A stretch of DNA of 64,000 nt from an uncultured Opitutia bacterium (GTDB lineage: Bacteria > Verrucomicrobiota > Verrucomicrobiia > Opitutales > UBA953). The translations under genes and the position numbers were made by a program. This document shows, in pieces, positions 16,602 through 25,220 of the stretch. Position 1 is the stretch's first letter. Each line of letters opens with the position of its first letter. The stretch is from the NCBI GenBank assembly GCA_903850885.1, contig CAINMU010000010.1:43218-107217 (forward strand). The letters run 5' to 3'. The notes under the pieces were generated by a model, which worked only from the letters and a program-made list of their open reading frames with translations, did not search any database and was not told the DNA's origin.

Positions 16602-16898
16602 TTAGTTTTGTTTACCTTCTTGAGCTCGCTTGGCCTTTTCTTCGGCTTCGATCTTAGCCCGAACGGCGGCACGCTCTTCCTCTTCGATTTGCGAAAGACG
16701 TACCTTGCGGCGCTCGTCTTCTTCGACGGCGTTACGCACTTCAGTTTCGACCTCTTCCGATGCCTTTTTAAATTCACGCTTTGCTTTGCCGAGGCCACGC
16801 GCAAGCTCGGGAATCTTGGAGCCGCCAAAGAGAAGGAGGGCGACGGCGAGGATGGCCCAGAATACTGGGCCGTCTAGCATGGCGAGAGGGAGATGCAT
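16602..16898 (-). CDS. tatA: Twin-arginine translocase subunit TatA/TatB family
   Basis: TatA/B proteins form the membrane part of the Tat pathway, which exports folded proteins. After a short leader there is one hydrophobic helix ([14 protein letters not shown]), then the signature [14 protein letters not shown], an amphipathic helix [13 protein letters not shown] and a long charged coiled tail rich in Glu, Lys and Arg. The chosen ATG at 16898 gives 98 residues. Alternatives are an ATG at 16880, which starts just before the membrane helix, and ATGs further upstream that would overlap the acylphosphatase start. Whether it acts as TatA or TatB cannot be decided, and tatC is not in the window. 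Confidence 0.88.
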   Translation of the reverse strand: MHLPLAMLDGPVFWAILAVALLLFGGSKIPELARGLGKAKREFKKASEEVETEVRNAVEEDERRKVRLSQIEEEERAAVRAKIEAEEKAKRAQEGKQN

Positions 16899-16953
16899 AG
16901 GTTTGCGGTTGCTGGGATAGTCTGAGTGGTAAACATTCATGCAAGTTGCCCCC

Positions 16954-17235
16954 ATGTCAACCCATGTCTCTCATCGCGATGTCTGGTATAGTGGCCTCGT
17001 CCAAGGCGTAGGCTTTAGGGCTCAGGTCATGACCGTGGCCAGGGGCTTTGATGTCACCGGTTACGTCCAAAACCTTTCGGACGGCAGGGTTTACCTGCAT
17101 GCGGAAGGAGCGGGTAAAGAGATTGAAAAATTCACCGAACAAATCGCCGTCACGCTTGATGGCCATATAAAGTCGGAAGAAATACGAGGGTTTTCCGACG
17201 TCAGAACCTGTCGCGATTTTAGCATTAAACCATGA
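16954..17235 (+). CDS. acyP: Acylphosphatase
   Basis: A small (93 residues from the ATG at 16954) cytoplasmic enzyme that hydrolyses acyl phosphates. The signature is [16 protein letters not shown], with the phosphate loop and the catalytic Arg, then the Asn in [17 protein letters not shown]. The common family form is GRVQGVGFR; here the loop is preceded by YSGLV, so the start of the motif diverges. Its stop overlaps the ABC ATPase start (ATGA), suggesting translational coupling. It is divergent from tatA with almost no space between start codons. Confidence 0.9.
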   Translation: MSTHVSHRDVWYSGLVQGVGFRAQVMTVARGFDVTGYVQNLSDGRVYLHAEGAGKEIEKFTEQIAVTLDGHIKSEEIRGFSDVRTCRDFSIKP

Positions 17236-18083
17236 CCTCCGCCATCTCAGTCCGGCACCTAACCAAAGACTTTAAAATGGGTTTACGGGGGCTTAAATTA
17301 AGGGCGGTAGATGATCTTAGTTTGGAGATCCCCCGCGGACAAGTCTACGGCCTGCTTGGTCCGAACGGTTGTGGAAAAAGTACGACGCTTAAAATCGTCC
17401 TCGGGCTGGTCGCTGGCACGAGCGGCGAAATCAATATTCTTGGATTTCCTTCCGCCACGGCGGAGGCTCGGCGGCGGACCGGCTTCCTGCCCGAAGCTCC
17501 TTATTTTCATAAATTTCTTACGGGACGCGAACTGGTCCGGTACTGCGCGCAACTGAGCGGAGTTTCGGCAATCAAGATGGAGTCCGCCGTCGAAGCGGCC
17601 CTCGGGCTTGCCGCGATGACGGAAGCAGCCAGTCGGCCGATTGGCACTTATTCCAAAGGCATGCTCCAACGGATCGGCTTAGCCCAAGCCATCGTCCATG
17701 ACCCCGAACTGGTCATCTTGGACGAGCCAACCGCCGGCGTCGATCCGGTCGGCGCGGCGGCGATCGGACGCATGATTCGAACGATGCGCGATCAGGGAAA
17801 AACCGTCGTCCTTTGCTCCCACCTCTTAGGCCAAGTCGAACAAGTGTGCGATCGCGTCGCCATCATGGACCACGGACGATTAGTCCTAGAGGGCAGGGTA
17901 GATGACGTCTTGGCACAACGTGACCGGCACCTGATGACCATCGAAGCGCTCACCCCCGATGCACGTGTAGCCGCCGAAAGTGCCCTGGCGGCCCACGGCG
18001 CCAGAGTGCGGTCCGTCACCCATCCACGTCGTTCGTTAGAAGAACTCTTTCGTGAACTGGTGACTGGAAGCCGTGACGCTTAA
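17232..18083 (+). CDS. ABC transporter ATP-binding protein (ABC-2 / DrrA-like)
   Basis: A 283-residue nucleotide-binding subunit. Walker A GPNGCGKST is at residues 43-51, the signature is YSKGMLQRIGLAQ (an atypical LSGGQ common in the CcmA/DrrA branch), Walker B is LVILDEPTAGVDP, and the switch His lies in VVLCSHLL. The C-terminal 60 residues are the extension usual for this branch. It overlaps the permease gene by 11 bases if the GTG start is used. The substrate is unknown; the branch includes drug, polysaccharide and gliding-associated exporters. Confidence 0.92.
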   Translation: MTSAISVRHLTKDFKMGLRGLKLRAVDDLSLEIPRGQVYGLLGPNGCGKSTTLKIVLGLVAGTSGEINILGFPSATAEARRRTGFLPEAPYFHKFLTGRELVRYCAQLSGVSAIKMESAVEAALGLAAMTEAASRPIGTYSKGMLQRIGLAQAIVHDPELVILDEPTAGVDPVGAAAIGRMIRTMRDQGKTVVLCSHLLGQVEQVCDRVAIMDHGRLVLEGRVDDVLAQRDRHLMTIEALTPDARVAAESALAAHGARVRSVTHPRRSLEELFRELVTGSRDA

Positions 18084-18921
18084 CCTCATGAAACCTAGCT
18101 TACTTCGTTGCGGATGGATTGCCCGCATGACTTTCCTCGAAGCCGTTCGGCAAAAGTTTTTCGCTTTCTTAATCGTCCTCGGCGCCGCCATGGTCCTTTC
18201 ATCGGTGGCTTTCCGTTTCCTTGATTTTGGGCACGGTGAGCTCAAATTTATCGCCGATTTTGGCTTCGGTGGCATGTTCCTTTTTGGATCCATCTTAGCC
18301 GTCGTCATGACCGCTCAGCTCTTTTTTGCGGAAATGGATAACCGGACGGCGCTGACTCTCTTAGCGAAACCCCTGAGCCGAGCGGAATTCTTGATTGGGA
18401 AATTCTTTGGCGTCTGGATGATCTTAGGCTTATTTGTCATCATCCTCTCGGCCCTGCTTGGGTTAGTCCTTTGGGGAAGGGCCCAAGAATTAAGCCTTCT
18501 GGCCGAACAATCTGGACGGGTGGCCCCGGACTTCAGCTTCAGAGGCTTGGGTATCTTCGCGGTATTACAATGGCTGCGGCTCAGCGTCGTGGCCGCCATT
18601 GTCTTAGCCATTGCCGCGGCGGCTCGCACGTTTCTTTTCGCCGTCATCCTGGGGGCGTTGACGGTGGTCGCTGGGCAGCTCCAATGGATTGCCCAAGACG
18701 TCTTATTGAAGCCGACCGAGTCGATGCTTTATAAAAGCATCCTTTGGCTCACCTCGCGGATTCTGCCCAACCTCCAGCAATTCAACATTGGGGATGCGCT
18801 GGTGCTGGACTCCGGAACCGTGGCGGCGACTTCGATCGGCTGGGTCATCCTTTCAGGGCTTCTTTACGCGGCGGCTTATCTGTTCCTGGGTGCCCTCGTT
18901 TTCCGGCGCCGCGAAATCTAA
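18073..18921 (+). CDS. ABC-2 type transporter permease
   Basis: A 282-residue integral membrane protein that pairs with the ATPase just upstream. About six hydrophobic segments are visible (around residues 28-50, 65-85, 110-135, 165-190, 200-220 and 255-275). The cytoplasmic segment FFAEMDNRTALTLLAKPLSRAEFLIGKFFG is typical of ABC-2 permeases of the YhaP/NosY type. The GTG at 18073 overlaps the ATPase gene; an ATG at 18088 lies after its stop and is a reasonable alternative. The operon continues 2 bases later with the TPR-like protein. Confidence 0.88.
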   Translation: MTLNLMKPSLLRCGWIARMTFLEAVRQKFFAFLIVLGAAMVLSSVAFRFLDFGHGELKFIADFGFGGMFLFGSILAVVMTAQLFFAEMDNRTALTLLAKPLSRAEFLIGKFFGVWMILGLFVIILSALLGLVLWGRAQELSLLAEQSGRVAPDFSFRGLGIFAVLQWLRLSVVAAIVLAIAAAARTFLFAVILGALTVVAGQLQWIAQDVLLKPTESMLYKSILWLTSRILPNLQQFNIGDALVLDSGTVAATSIGWVILSGLLYAAAYLFLGALVFRRREI

Positions 18922-18923
18922 TC

Positions 18924-19694
18924 ATGCGCCTCCGAGGAATATGGATTGCCTGCTTGGCCTTACTGTTGGCCGCCGGGGCGTTGAGCGAAAGGTCCTGGGT
19001 CAGCGTCCGCTCCTGCATTCCCGAAATTGGCCCCAAGCAAATCGAACCGACCATCGGCCAAGGGGTCTTATTAGGAATATTAGGCGGGTTTCGCACCGTG
19101 ATCGCCGACCTGACTTGGATTCGGAGTTACGTGCTATGGGAACGGAAAGACCGGCCGGGTTGCGAAACCCTCATGCGCACCGCCTGTGCGCTCGATCCGC
19201 ATGCGCGTTATTTCTGGGAGAATACTGGCTATGCCCTGGGCTATGATATGGCGCATTGGGAAATTCGGCGGCGGGGTGGCTACGCCAAGGTTCCGAAAGA
19301 AATCCAAGATTACTTGTTCAAATCCTATGCCCAGAAGGGCTTGGACGTATTGGACGAAGGCGTCCGCCTTTCCAAAGCCCGGGCCGCCCTCTTGGTCTTC
19401 GCCGGACAGCTCGCCGAAATGAAACTCGGCGACAAACAACTGGCCGCCGATTATTACCGGCAAGCGGCGAATACAGCCTCCCCGCCTTGGTATGCAGCGC
19501 GTTTCTCCGCCCGCAACGAATGGGATGCCGGCCACCCGATGGAAGCCTACATTTGGTTCAAGAATTACTGGCTAGACCGACTGAGCAAAGATTCAGACCA
19601 CGCACCTGATGACCTGGAACTGATCCGCGACATGGAAACGCACTTGAAGATCAATCTTCTTTCACGGATTCCCCGGCAGGCGTGGGAGAAATAA
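18924..19694 (+). CDS. TPR-like exported or membrane-anchored protein of the ABC operon
   Basis: A 256-residue protein with an N-terminal hydrophobic stretch (IWIACLALLLAAGAL), which should act as a signal peptide or anchor. The rest is alpha-helical with alternating small and aromatic residues (RTACALDPHARYFWENTGYALGY and later KLGDKQLAADYYRQAA), as in tetratricopeptide proteins. No family was named with certainty. The ATG at 18924 follows the permease stop by 2 bases, so it is very likely an accessory part of the exporter. Its stop abuts the topB stop on the other strand. Confidence 0.8.
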   Translation: MRLRGIWIACLALLLAAGALSERSWVSVRSCIPEIGPKQIEPTIGQGVLLGILGGFRTVIADLTWIRSYVLWERKDRPGCETLMRTACALDPHARYFWENTGYALGYDMAHWEIRRRGGYAKVPKEIQDYLFKSYAQKGLDVLDEGVRLSKARAALLVFAGQLAEMKLGDKQLAADYYRQAANTASPPWYAARFSARNEWDAGHPMEAYIWFKNYWLDRLSKDSDHAPDDLELIRDMETHLKINLLSRIPRQAWEK

Positions 19695-22442
19695 TCAGAA
19701 CGGCTCGTTACTACTATCGGCCTTCTTCTCCCCCTTAGGGACGCGAGGCTTACGCGGTGGGAATTCGAACCACCAGCCTTTGGCTTTATCGGCGATTAGG
19801 AACGCTTCAAAGGTTCGTCTGGTCCGGTTGGAAACAAATTTCTTCAGCCCCGTCTTTCCCTCGTTTAATAAACGCGAGATATCTTCGGGCGAGATCGGGC
19901 ATTTAAGCATCTCCTGGTTCAGGCTGAAAGTTTTCTTCGCACCCGCCTCTTTGGATTTCTGGGGGCAAACCCGATACCCGGCAGTGGGCGTCTGTTGAAC
20001 CTGCAATCCGCTGACTGGGCAGATGCCGAGCACCGGCCAAGTGGTCTCAAAGGCATCAGGATTGCCGTCAGCGCCCTCGCGTGGCGGGAAGTAGAGGATG
20101 GCCTTCAACTTACCACTCAAAGCCTTGGGCTTGGTCTTACGGGGGGCTTTGGCCGGCTTGGTCTCGTCTTCAGTGCCTTCCGGCTTGGTTTCAGCGGGAG
20201 TTTGGGCCGACTTAGCCTCGGCAGCCTTGTTCGCCTTGATGATATCTTCGTCTACCAGGTCGATGAAGCCGGTGAAATTCTTACCCGATTTCATCGACTT
20301 GAAGTCGCTGAAAGGACCGATGCGACGTTGGTCGACGAGCTCCGCGACTTCCGCCGGGGTAATCGTGTGACCATTCATCGCCACATAGATGGTGAGCTTA
20401 GGCCGATTAGTGGCGCCCGTGGCGTCTTGGGAGAAATATTTTTCACCATTGGTCAGGAGAGGCTTTCCGTCAGTGGGAGAAAGGACTTCCGGCTCCAACG
20501 CGGCGGAGGGCAATTCTTCGGCCCCGGCGGCCACCATGACCTTAACCTGTTCCTTGATCTCGGCGATGAATTCCTTGGCGGTAAGTTTGCCGTGCTCGAT
20601 TTGCTTGAGCTTGTATTCCCATTCGCCGGTGAGCTGGGGTTCGGTGAGGAAGGCCATGCCCTTGGCGTGTAAAAACTGGTGCAGCTGAAATGCCTTGGAT
20701 AAAGGCACGAGTTCCTTGCCCTGGCGCTCGATATAAATCTGGGTGAGAAGCTGTTCGATCGTGGCAGCCCGGGTCGCCGGGGTACCGAGACCGCGCTCTT
20801 TCATGGCTTCGGCTAGAGCCTCGTCGTCGACGAGCTTACCGGCATTCTCCATCGCACCGAGCAAGGAGGCTTCATTATAACGGGCCGGCGGCTTCGTGGC
20901 GTCTTCCTTGACGTTCACTTCGTGCACCTTGGCCTTGGCGGGAGTGCCGTCAGGAGCGGTGAGGGCTGGCAAACTGGCTGCACCTTCTTTGTCCTTATCT
21001 TCTTCGGCTTCGGCTTCTTGACCCCAGACTGCACGCCAACCCGCGATCACCAGAACCTTTCCGGTCGTGCGGAAAGCATGGGAGCCGACCATCGTAGTCC
21101 GGACCGTCTCCTCAAACTCAGCCATCGGGAAAAAGACCCCCACGAAACGCCGCACGACCAAATCGTAGATCTTTTGTTCGACCTCGGTCAGACCGTGAGG
21201 GACCGTACCGGTGGGGATGATGGCAAAGTGATCGCTGACTTTCTTATTATCAAAAACACGGCGACCAGCGGAATCCACCCAACCGTTCCTTAAGGCCTCC
21301 TTGGCATAGATACCAGAAGCGTGGGCACCATCCAGCGACTGTAAGACGGACTTGGCATTAGGCACATAATCCTCAGGTAAGTACTGCGAATCGGTCCGAG
21401 GGTAGGTGAGGGCTTTGTGTTTTTCGTAAAGAGCCTGTGCGACCCCCAGTGTCGTCTTGGCAGAGAAACCAAACCGGCGATTACCTTCACGCTGAAGCGT
21501 CGTCAGGTCGAAAAGACGCGGGGCACTTTCCTTCTTGGGCTTACGTTCGTCGGTGGCGGTACCCTGGCCTAGCTTGAGAGATTCCGCGGCGACCTGCTTC
21601 GCCTGGGCTTCATCATAGAAGCGCTCGGCTTCTTTCCGATCGGCAACACCCGGGACTTGGGCGGCACCTCGATAATTTCCAGCAGACAAGCCGAAGTCGG
21701 CCTCAATCTTCCAAAAAGTCTTGGGAACGAACCCCCGGATTTCCAGTTCGCGCTTCACGATGAGCATCAGGGTAGGGGTCTGGACGCGGCCCACGGAAAA
21801 TACATCACGTTTGGCACCGCCGATACGGATGGTGGCAAAACGACTGCCATTCATGCCCACCAACCAATCGGCTTGGGAGCGCCCGATCGCAGAACCTAAC
21901 AAACCAGCCTTTGCAGACTCGGGGAGTAAATGTTCAAACCCATCCGCGATCGCCGCATTGGTCATGCTCGTCAGCCAAAGTCTTTTCAAGGGCAGTTGGC
22001 ATTTCGCGAGTTGATAGACGTAGTGCAAGATCAGTTCGCCTTCACGACCGGCGTCGCAGGCATTCACCACTTCGCCGACGTCGTCACGTGACAGCAATTT
22101 CTTCAGAAGTTTGAAGCGGTCTCCGTTGTTCCGTTCGCTGACGACCGCTTTCAGAATGTCCGGACTGGCGGAACCATCGAAACCTTCAGGCAAGATTGGC
22201 AGGTCTTTCAGGGTCCAGCGCTTGAGCTTTTCATCCAGGTCCTGCGGATCCTTCAAGCGCACCACGTGGCCGATGGAGGAACTAATCACCCACTTTTCGT
22301 TCTCAAAGATTTCGCCTGACTTTGGCACCTTCAGCACCTTGGCAAGATCTCCGGCGACGGAAGGCTTCTCCGCGATGACCAGGATTTTCGTGCCGGTTTG
22401 AGCGGTAGAGACGTTTTTAGACTGAGGGGATTTCTTGCGCAT
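19695..22442 (-). CDS. topB: DNA topoisomerase III (type IA)
   Basis: A type IA enzyme that passes single strands and decatenates DNA. The Toprim domain starts at ILVIAEKPSVAGDLAKVL, with the acidic DAGREGELI downstream. The catalytic tyrosine is Tyr347 in TYPRTDSQYLP. The 915-residue length exceeds E. coli TopB (653), because of a charged linker and a C-terminal tail with topoisomerase-like repeats (FTGFIDLVDEDI; CPVSGLQVQQTP; CPISPEDISRLLNEGKTG) ending in a Lys/Pro-rich segment. A TATAAT box lies 7 bases before the ATG. The gene is convergent with the exporter operon, stop to stop. Confidence 0.93.
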   Translation of the reverse strand: MRKKSPQSKNVSTAQTGTKILVIAEKPSVAGDLAKVLKVPKSGEIFENEKWVISSSIGHVVRLKDPQDLDEKLKRWTLKDLPILPEGFDGSASPDILKAVVSERNNGDRFKLLKKLLSRDDVGEVVNACDAGREGELILHYVYQLAKCQLPLKRLWLTSMTNAAIADGFEHLLPESAKAGLLGSAIGRSQADWLVGMNGSRFATIRIGGAKRDVFSVGRVQTPTLMLIVKRELEIRGFVPKTFWKIEADFGLSAGNYRGAAQVPGVADRKEAERFYDEAQAKQVAAESLKLGQGTATDERKPKKESAPRLFDLTTLQREGNRRFGFSAKTTLGVAQALYEKHKALTYPRTDSQYLPEDYVPNAKSVLQSLDGAHASGIYAKEALRNGWVDSAGRRVFDNKKVSDHFAIIPTGTVPHGLTEVEQKIYDLVVRRFVGVFFPMAEFEETVRTTMVGSHAFRTTGKVLVIAGWRAVWGQEAEAEEDKDKEGAASLPALTAPDGTPAKAKVHEVNVKEDATKPPARYNEASLLGAMENAGKLVDDEALAEAMKERGLGTPATRAATIEQLLTQIYIERQGKELVPLSKAFQLHQFLHAKGMAFLTEPQLTGEWEYKLKQIEHGKLTAKEFIAEIKEQVKVMVAAGAEELPSAALEPEVLSPTDGKPLLTNGEKYFSQDATGATNRPKLTIYVAMNGHTITPAEVAELVDQRRIGPFSDFKSMKSGKNFTGFIDLVDEDIIKANKAAEAKSAQTPAETKPEGTEDETKPAKAPRKTKPKALSGKLKAILYFPPREGADGNPDAFETTWPVLGICPVSGLQVQQTPTAGYRVCPQKSKEAGAKKTFSLNQEMLKCPISPEDISRLLNEGKTGLKKFVSNRTRRTFEAFLIADKAKGWWFEFPPRKPRVPKGEKKADSSNEPF

Positions 22443-22449
22443 GCGTGGG

Positions 22450-22455
22450 ATTATA
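22450..22455 (-). promoter_or_regulatory. Candidate -10 box of topB giving a leaderless message
   Basis: A perfect TATAAT on the minus strand lies 7 bases before the topB ATG, placing transcription start at or next to the A of the start codon. A TTGACA at 22462-22467 is only 6 bases upstream and so cannot be its -35 element. No good -35 is seen at 16-18 bases. Confidence 0.4.
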
Positions 22456-22473
22456 ACCGATTGTCAAATTCGG

Positions 22474-23553
22474 TTACATTCCTTGCTCGGCAAGGGAGTC
22501 GTCGAGGGCGGCGATTAAAGTGGTGATGGTCGCGTCGGTCTCGTCGCCCATATTGGAGATCCGGAAAGTCTTACCTTTTAATTTTCCATAACCCCCGTCG
22601 ATGACGAGTTTGTGTTTCGCTTTCAGCGTCTTGTTCAGCAGTTCTAAGTCGGCATTCCGGTCGTTCTTGAAGCAATTAAGCCCACGGGTGCCGAACTGGA
22701 CTTCCGGAAAGAGTGAGAAGCCTTTGGCCGAGCCCCAGGCGCGCATGCGTTCGTTCAAACGCAGGTGACGGGCAAAACGATTTTCCAGCCCCTCGGCTTC
22801 GATTTCGATGAGACGCTGCTGCAAGCCATAAAAGAGGGAGATGCAGGGCGTCGAAGGGGTCATGCCTTTCACGTGATTGTCGTGGAATTCAATCAAATCG
22901 AAGTAATAGCCGCGATCGGGCGATTGTTTGGCGCGGGCGCGGGCGCGCTCACTTACGGCGAAGATTGCCAGACCAGGCGGTAGGGCCAAGGCCTTCTGAG
23001 ATCCGGTAAGAAAGATATCGATGCCGAGTTCGTCTTTCTTGATGGGGAGGGTCGAGAAGGAGCTGACCGTATCCGCAATCGAAATGACATCAGGAAAGTC
23101 GCGGACGACCGCCATGATATCGGCAATCGGGGAGAGCGTACCGGTTGAGGTTTCGGAATGGATAAAAGTAATGCAGTCGAACTTGCCCGTGGAAAGCGCC
23201 TGCCGGACAGCCGCAGGGTCGATCGGCTTGCCCCAGTCGAACTGGAGGGCTTCGGCGTACTTGCCGCAACGCTTGGCGACGTCGTTCCACTTGTCGGAGA
23301 AAGCCCCGTTCATGCAGTTGAGAACGCCCTTGCGGCAGACGTTGCGAAGGGCGCCTTCCATCACGCCCCAGGCCGAACTGGTGGCCAGGTAGACGGGATC
23401 CTGGGTATAGAACATCGACTGCAGCCGGGGCTGCATATCGTTGTAAAGTTTTACGAAATCGCCCGAACGGTGTCCAATCATGGGTTTGCCCATGGCTTGG
23501 ACGATCGAGTCGGAGACGGTCAAAGGACCAGGGATATAAAGACGATAGCTCAT
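22474..23553 (-). CDS. Class V PLP aminotransferase (serine-pyruvate / alanine-glyoxylate type)
   Basis: A 359-residue fold-type I PLP enzyme of the AGXT/SPT group. The N-terminus LYIPGPLTVSDSIVQAMGKP with GHRSGDF is the family hallmark. The PLP lysine is Lys187 in LTGSQKAL, preceded by ADTVSSFSTLP, in which the Asp contacts the pyridine nitrogen. Candidate reactions are glyoxylate or pyruvate amination with Ser/Ala, or the phosphoserine-type reaction. The start codon overlaps the panD stop (ATGA), so it is coupled to beta-alanine formation, which raises the possibility of a role around beta-alanine. The exact substrates cannot be read from sequence. Confidence 0.88.
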   Translation of the reverse strand: MSYRLYIPGPLTVSDSIVQAMGKPMIGHRSGDFVKLYNDMQPRLQSMFYTQDPVYLATSSAWGVMEGALRNVCRKGVLNCMNGAFSDKWNDVAKRCGKYAEALQFDWGKPIDPAAVRQALSTGKFDCITFIHSETSTGTLSPIADIMAVVRDFPDVISIADTVSSFSTLPIKKDELGIDIFLTGSQKALALPPGLAIFAVSERARARAKQSPDRGYYFDLIEFHDNHVKGMTPSTPCISLFYGLQQRLIEIEAEGLENRFARHLRLNERMRAWGSAKGFSLFPEVQFGTRGLNCFKNDRNADLELLNKTLKAKHKLVIDGGYGKLKGKTFRISNMGDETDATITTLIAALDDSLAEQGM

Positions 23554-23951
23554 CGTTGGAAGGTAGTTAAAAGTTCGACGGAGACATCCGGGTTGTCGAT
23601 ACGAACAATTCTGCGGTTGTGCTCGGCCAGGGTCGCCGTCTTAGGCTTCCAGCCCTTGGCTTCTTCGGGACTTAATTCGGCGAAGGTCATCACTACCAGG
23701 AGGTCGCCGGGGCGGCCGAGATGGGCGGTGGCGCCATTAAGACAGACTTCCCGGGTGCCGGCAGGGGCGGGTATGGCGTAGGTCTCAAATCGTTCACCAT
23801 TCGCCAAATTACCCACCAGAATCTTCTCATAAGGCAACATACCGACCAGGGCCATTAGCTCTTGGTCGATGGCTAGGGAGCCCTCATAATCGAGTCTGGC
23901 GCCGGTGACCTCGGCTCGAAGTAATTTGGTGCGCAACAGGTGGAGAAGCAT
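23550..23951 (-). CDS. panD: Aspartate 1-decarboxylase proenzyme
   Basis: PanD forms beta-alanine from aspartate for pantothenate and CoA. It is a pyruvoyl enzyme that cleaves itself at Gly24-Ser25, visible as DYEGSLAID at the canonical position. NGATAHLGRPGDLLVVM matches the conserved NGAAARLxxxGD segment. The 133-residue length is normal. The first of two genes, it is coupled to the aminotransferase. panE is also in the window at 38.7 kb, but panB and panC are not. Confidence 0.96.
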   Translation of the reverse strand: MLLHLLRTKLLRAEVTGARLDYEGSLAIDQELMALVGMLPYEKILVGNLANGERFETYAIPAPAGTREVCLNGATAHLGRPGDLLVVMTFAELSPEEAKGWKPKTATLAEHNRRIVRIDNPDVSVELLTTFQR

Positions 23952-24017
23952 GGCGCTGGGTCGTCCTTCTCAATCGGGATGCTTGCCTGCGTCAAACAAC
24001 TTTGCATCAATTCGTCC

Positions 24018-25220
24018 ATGTCCGCGAAACATCGAGGGTTCTTTTCGTCTCTGGGAGAGGCTATTGCGAGCTATGCCGTGGACGTTGTTTATGAGCGTAA
24101 ACAGGGTGTGGGAGCACGGCTGTTAGGGGGCTTTCTACGGGTTCTTTCATGGGTTTTTGAGGTGATTGTACGTCTGCGCCTCTGGCTCTATCGTAACCGC
24201 CTTTTTAGGGATACCCCCCTGGGCTGTAAGGTCGTCGTGGTCGGGAATTTAACGGTCGGAGGCACTGGCAAGACCCCCGTCGTCCTTAAAATGGCTCAAG
24301 TTCTTGCCCGCAGAGGGCGGAGGGTCGCGATTTTGTCTCGAGGCTATAAAGGCGCCTCAGATTCGATGTTTAAGCGGTTTTGGCGCTGGATCGTGCAAGG
24401 TAACCGTCCGGCACCCTTAGTTGTTTCTGACGGTAAATCGGTCTTGGTGGGCCCAGATGAAGCCGGGGATGAGCCCTATATGTTAGCCCGAAATTTAGCT
24501 GCCGAAGGGGTCGTGATCATTGTCGATCGTGATCGAGTCGAGGGAGGGCGCTTTGCCCTGAGGCAATTCGGGGTTGATACAATCCTGCTTGATGACGGCT
24601 TACAATACCTACCCTTACGGGGTCAGATCAACCTGCTCTTAGTGGATAGTCGCGATCCGTTCGGCAACGGTTCGTTGCTCCCGCGGGGCATTCTGCGAGA
24701 GCCGATTTCTAATCTCAGCCGGGCTTCTTACATCTTCTTGACCAAATCATCTGGCCGACCTGACCCTCAATTAATCGCTTTAATCAAGAAACATAATCCC
24801 AAGGTGGAAATCATCGCCTGTGCCCATAGCCCGCAAGAATTGATTGCGGTCGACCATGGGAAGAGCTCGCCCTTATCCCATCTAGTGGGCCGCCGCGTGA
24901 TGGCTTTCTCCGGTATCGCCACCCCGGAGCGCTTTGAGGAAACGTTAATCGCCCAGGGGGCTGTCCTCGTTTCCAAGCGACGTTTCTTAGACCACCATGA
25001 TTTCAACGATGAAGACTTAGACGAGGTGCTCGAGCAGGCCTTACGTTATAAGGCAGAGATGATCGTCACCACCGAAAAAGATGCGGTGCGACTCCAAGGC
25101 CGTTTTAACCCACCGATCCCGCTGATGTACGTCAGGCTGGAAGTTGAAATCTTAGGCGACCCCGAAGGCTTTAACGCCGCCGTGGAACGGATTTGCTTCG
25201 GTCCTTCTTCGGCGCGGTAA
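24018..25220 (+). CDS. lpxK: Tetraacyldisaccharide 4'-kinase
   Basis: LpxK phosphorylates the lipid A disaccharide at the 4' position, so the cell makes lipid A and has an outer membrane. The 400-residue protein has an N-terminal hydrophobic helix ([20 protein letters not shown]), the P-loop [21 protein letters not shown], and the DDGLQYLPL and [10 protein letters not shown] signatures. The ATG at 24018 is chosen; a longer frame from a GTG at 23940 would overlap panD's start region. Length is slightly above E. coli LpxK (328), mainly from an insertion after SRGYKG. The last 50 bases overlap the ppk1 tail on the other strand. Confidence 0.94.
   Translation: MSAKHRGFFSSLGEAIASYAVDVVYERKQGVGARLLGGFLRVLSWVFEVIVRLRLWLYRNRLFRDTPLGCKVVVVGNLTVGGTGKTPVVLKMAQVLARRGRRVAILSRGYKGASDSMFKRFWRWIVQGNRPAPLVVSDGKSVLVGPDEAGDEPYMLARNLAAEGVVIIVDRDRVEGGRFALRQFGVDTILLDDGLQYLPLRGQINLLLVDSRDPFGNGSLLPRGILREPISNLSRASYIFLTKSSGRPDPQLIALIKKHNPKVEIIACAHSPQELIAVDHGKSSPLSHLVGRRVMAFSGIATPERFEETLIAQGAVLVSKRRFLDHHDFNDEDLDEVLEQALRYKAEMIVTTEKDAVRLQGRFNPPIPLMYVRLEVEILGDPEGFNAAVERICFGPSSAR

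Noticed and set aside
18744-18923. In-frame extension of the TPR-like protein into the permease gene.
   Set aside because: The extension is out of frame with the permease and lacks coding character; ATG 18924 follows the permease stop and leads directly into a signal peptide.
22450-22467. TTGACA and TATAAT upstream of topB as a complete promoter.
   Set aside because: The two boxes are only 6 bases apart, so they cannot serve one sigma-70 promoter; only the -10 box was kept as a candidate.
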